From Halpernia humi (GTDB lineage: Bacteria; Bacteroidota; Bacteroidia; Flavobacteriales; Weeksellaceae), in contig NZ_FNUS01000004.1 of the NCBI RefSeq assembly GCF_900108025.1, positions 124,001-188,000 of the forward strand: a DNA stretch of 64,000 nucleotides, read 5' to 3'. Positions 62,089 through 64,000 of this stretch are shown in pieces (position 1 is the stretch's first letter; the number at the start of each line of letters is the position of its first letter). Both the position numbers and the translations under genes were made by a program. The notes under the pieces are model-generated. The model was not told the DNA's origin, did no database searches, and saw only the letters and a list, made by a program, of their open reading frames with translations.

Positions 62089-62613
62089 ATGAAACCAAGT
62101 AACAAAAAAACAGGACTATCTACTAAATGCGTACACAGTGGTGAAATAGCAAACGAGCACGGTTCGCCACATACGCCAATATATAACTCTACAACCTTTA
62201 CTTTCGATACGACTAAAGATTTGTTGGATGTTGTGGACGGGCATAAAGCAGGAAGCCTGTACACACGATACGGCCTTAATCCGTCTATCACTTCACTGGA
62301 AGCTAAATTGGCAGAGTTAGAAGATACAGAGGCTTCTTTGGTTTTTAGCTCAGGAATGGCAGCAGAAGCAGCCTTATTCCTCGCATTAGGAAGAAGAGGG
62401 GTTATTTGTATAGGCGATGCCTACGGCGGTACCCTTGAATTATTGAATGTTCAGCTACGCAGTCTGAACATTCCTGTACATTTCCTTTTAGGGTCTGAAT
62501 TGAAGAAATTGGAGGAACTGTTACAGACAGGCGTTGAAATGGTGTTTTTTGAAACCCCGACCAATCCGACCATTGAAATACTTTGCGATGATGAAGCACT
62601 TAAACAAAGTTGA
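62089..62613 (+). pseudogene. Truncated Cys/Met metabolism PLP enzyme (cystathionine gamma-lyase/synthase type)
   Basis: The first 160 or so residues of a PLP enzyme: LSTKCVHSGE, PIYNSTTFTF, LYTRYGLNPSITSLEAKLAELE, SSGMAAEAALFL and ETPTNPTIEI are all family landmarks. Full-length members have about 380 residues; here the lysine-PLP and C-terminal domain are missing. The frame continues into foreign sequence and stops at 62613. It is a remnant left by a deletion. Confidence 0.85.
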
Positions 62614-63274
62614 TCGCCCGTTGCTTATAGATGTTCCGAAACATCCAGAGCTAACCAAAGAGCAGTTTATTTCTGCCTATGAAAAAGGTATTAAGGTAAT
62701 AGATACCCGTAATAAAGTAGAATTTGCCAAAGGTTTTATTCCTAATACGCTAAACATTCAGGGTAATAATTCTTTCGCTACTTGGTGCGGTTGGTTATTG
62801 AATTATCAAGAGCAGTTTATTTTGGTAGCCGAAGACAGTCAGATGGAAGATTTGACCCGTAAATTGATGCGTATCGGCTTGGACAACATTTTCGGATATA
62901 TTTCAGATGTAAATGCTACAGGAATTGAGCCCCATACTTCAGATGTCATTTCTTTGGAAGAATTTAAAACCCAGATAGGAAAGGATAATGTGCAGATAGT
63001 AGATGTTCGTGGTGCATCGGAATATGAAGCAGGACACGTTGAAGGTGCAGAAAACGTTTTTGTTGGAACATTACAGGACAACTTGGGTAAAATCAGCAAA
63101 GACAAACAGGTGGTTATACATTGTCAGGCAGGTGACCGATCAGCCATTGCCTATTCGATCCTTGCCAAAAACGGCTTTAAAAACGTGAAAAACTTTTCTG
63201 GAGGAATGAAAGAGTGGTTAGCAGAAAATGGTAAAACAATTGGATGTAATGAAGCATCTTGTACAAAAGCTTAA
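62588..63274 (+). pseudogene. Rhodanese half of a second MBL-rhodanese protein
   Basis: From YFAMMKHLNKVDRPLLIDVPKH onward it is collinear with residues about 298-511 of the protein at 60530 (YFATMKQWNRMPRPLLVEVPKR). The second rhodanese keeps an active loop CQAGDRS; the first is again without Cys (FILVAEDSQ). The MBL domain is missing. It could still be translated from the ATG at 62588 as a 228-aa double rhodanese, so it may have some function. Confidence 0.78.
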
Positions 63275-63285
63275 AATTTAAAACT

Positions 63286-63600
63286 ATGGGACTTTTTTCA
63301 GCAATATTTGGCAAAACAGATAACAGTCAATTATCAGAAGCTATAAAAGACGGTGCGTTTTTAGTAGATGTTCGCACACCTGACGAGTTTTCGGCAGGCA
63401 GTGCAAAAGGAGCGGTAAATATTCCATTGGATAAAGTACCAATGGAATTACCAAAATTCAAGGGCAAGAAAAATATCGTTGTTTTTTGCAGAAGTGGAAA
63501 TAGAAGCGGACAGGCAAAAAGTATTTTGGAGCAGAGCGGTTTTCAGAATGTTATAAACGGTGGCACTTGGGAAAATGTAAATCAGTTGATAAATGAGTAA
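63286..63600 (+). CDS. Single-domain rhodanese
   Basis: 104 aa from MGLFSAIFGKTDNSQ. Rhodanese fold with GAFLVDVRTPDEFSAGSAKGAVNIPL and active loop CRSGNRS. Transfers sulfane sulfur. An upstream in-frame ATG would add only nine non-conserved residues. Confidence 0.9.
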   Translation: MGLFSAIFGKTDNSQLSEAIKDGAFLVDVRTPDEFSAGSAKGAVNIPLDKVPMELPKFKGKKNIVVFCRSGNRSGQAKSILEQSGFQNVINGGTWENVNQLINE

Positions 63601-64000
63601 AGAAGAAAATAATATAGCCTGTTGCGTAACACAATGCGAAAACCCACTTGACCAAAACTATTGGAATGAACGGTGGCAGAAAAATGAAACAGGATGGGAT
63701 ATGGGACAGGCTTCGCCTGCTATTACGGAGTATATGACACAATACCATGATAAAAATGCAGCTATTCTTATTCCGGGTTGTGGCAATGCCTATGAAGCAG
63801 AATTTTTGATAGCGAATGGATTTACGAACATTACACTAATAGATATTGCACCAAAAGCAGTTGAAGCGTTAAAAGAAAAGTTTGCTGACAAAACACAGAT
63901 AAACGTTTTGTGCGAAGACTTTTTCAATCATCAGGGTAGTTACGATTTGATCATTGAGCAAACATTTTTTTGTGCCATTCCACCTGCTAGAAGAATTGAA
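63593..64000 (+). CDS. TPMT-family thiol S-methyltransferase (partial)
   Basis: 136 residues are visible, running off the right end. The protein begins MSKEENNIACCVTQCENP. QNYWNERWQKNETGWDMGQASPAI is the thiopurine-methyltransferase motif, and the SAM motif I is ILIPGCGNAYEAEFL. CEDFF and IEQTFFCAIPP follow. It overlaps the rhodanese stop by 8 bp. It may methylate sulfide or thiols, fitting the island. Confidence 0.85.
   Translation, partial: MSKEENNIACCVTQCENPLDQNYWNERWQKNETGWDMGQASPAITEYMTQYHDKNAAILIPGCGNAYEAEFLIANGFTNITLIDIAPKAVEALKEKFADKTQINVLCEDFFNHQGSYDLIIEQTFFCAIPPARRIE

Overview
The window is AT-rich Bacteroidota DNA. Bacteroidetes-type promoters (-7 box TAnnTTTG), Flavobacteriia-style ribosomal and translation genes, IntDOT-like integrases and Bacteroidetes tra genes all point to class Flavobacteriia. 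Family Weeksellaceae (Chryseobacterium/Elizabethkingia relatives) is likely, but that is an inference from gene style only.

Positions 1-15,600 are ordinary chromosome. On the minus strand lie a four-tRNA cluster (Thr-Tyr-Gly-Thr), tuf, tRNA-Trp, secE, nusG, rplK and rplA, plus hpf, xerC, rpsU and radA. A REP-associated tyrosine transposase with its own REP palindromes, a lipoprotein, a secreted dienelactone hydrolase, pyrG, yidC, the RNase P RNA, a CPBP membrane protease and a PPK2 kinase follow.

From about 15,600 to at least 56,800 lies an integrative conjugative element (ICE) of the CTnDOT/Bacteroidetes type. It has a tyrosine integrase (15.9 kb), then an ssb/DUF932/PRTRC block (17.8-24.0 kb). 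A defence and cargo region follows (24.4-36.0 kb). The transfer operon traE-F-G-I-J-K-x-L-M-N-O-Q is on the minus strand (36.3-45.9 kb). A mercury-resistance operon (46.2-49.3 kb) sits between the two halves of the transfer module. The remaining transfer genes (traD-like, DUF3408, ParA-like) come next, then a non-coding region that looks like oriT, then mobA-mobB-mobC (52.9-56.8 kb).

The defence region holds a type III CBASS operon: CD-NTase, HORMA, TRIP13-like AAA+ ATPase and a two-TM NUDIX effector of the Cap16 type. The effector is split by an IS3-family insertion sequence. Removing the IS in silico restores one 297-aa reading frame. An unrecognised 191-aa gene follows the effector at 3 bp and may be a fifth CBASS gene. 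Further on are a translationally coupled pair (an unrecognised 533-aa protein and an 883-aa phospholipase-D-like protein) and, convergent to it, a TIGR02391/HEPN-like gene. This pair is the best candidate here for an undescribed defence system. A strongly folded about 110-nt leader lies ahead of a stand-alone receiver-domain gene at 29.5-30.0 kb.

From 56.8 kb to the end is a persulfide/sulfide-handling island: an ArsR-rhodanese fusion regulator with palindromic operators, a rhodanese-MBL persulfide dioxygenase-like protein, a DsrE-like gene broken by a nonsense codon, an MFS transporter, and a Tat-exported MBL-rhodanese-rhodanese protein. It continues with a deletion scar fusing a truncated Cys/Met-metabolism PLP enzyme to the rhodanese half of a second such protein, a single-domain rhodanese, and a TPMT-like methyltransferase that runs off the window. 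Whether this island is inside the ICE cannot be decided because the right end is not in the window.
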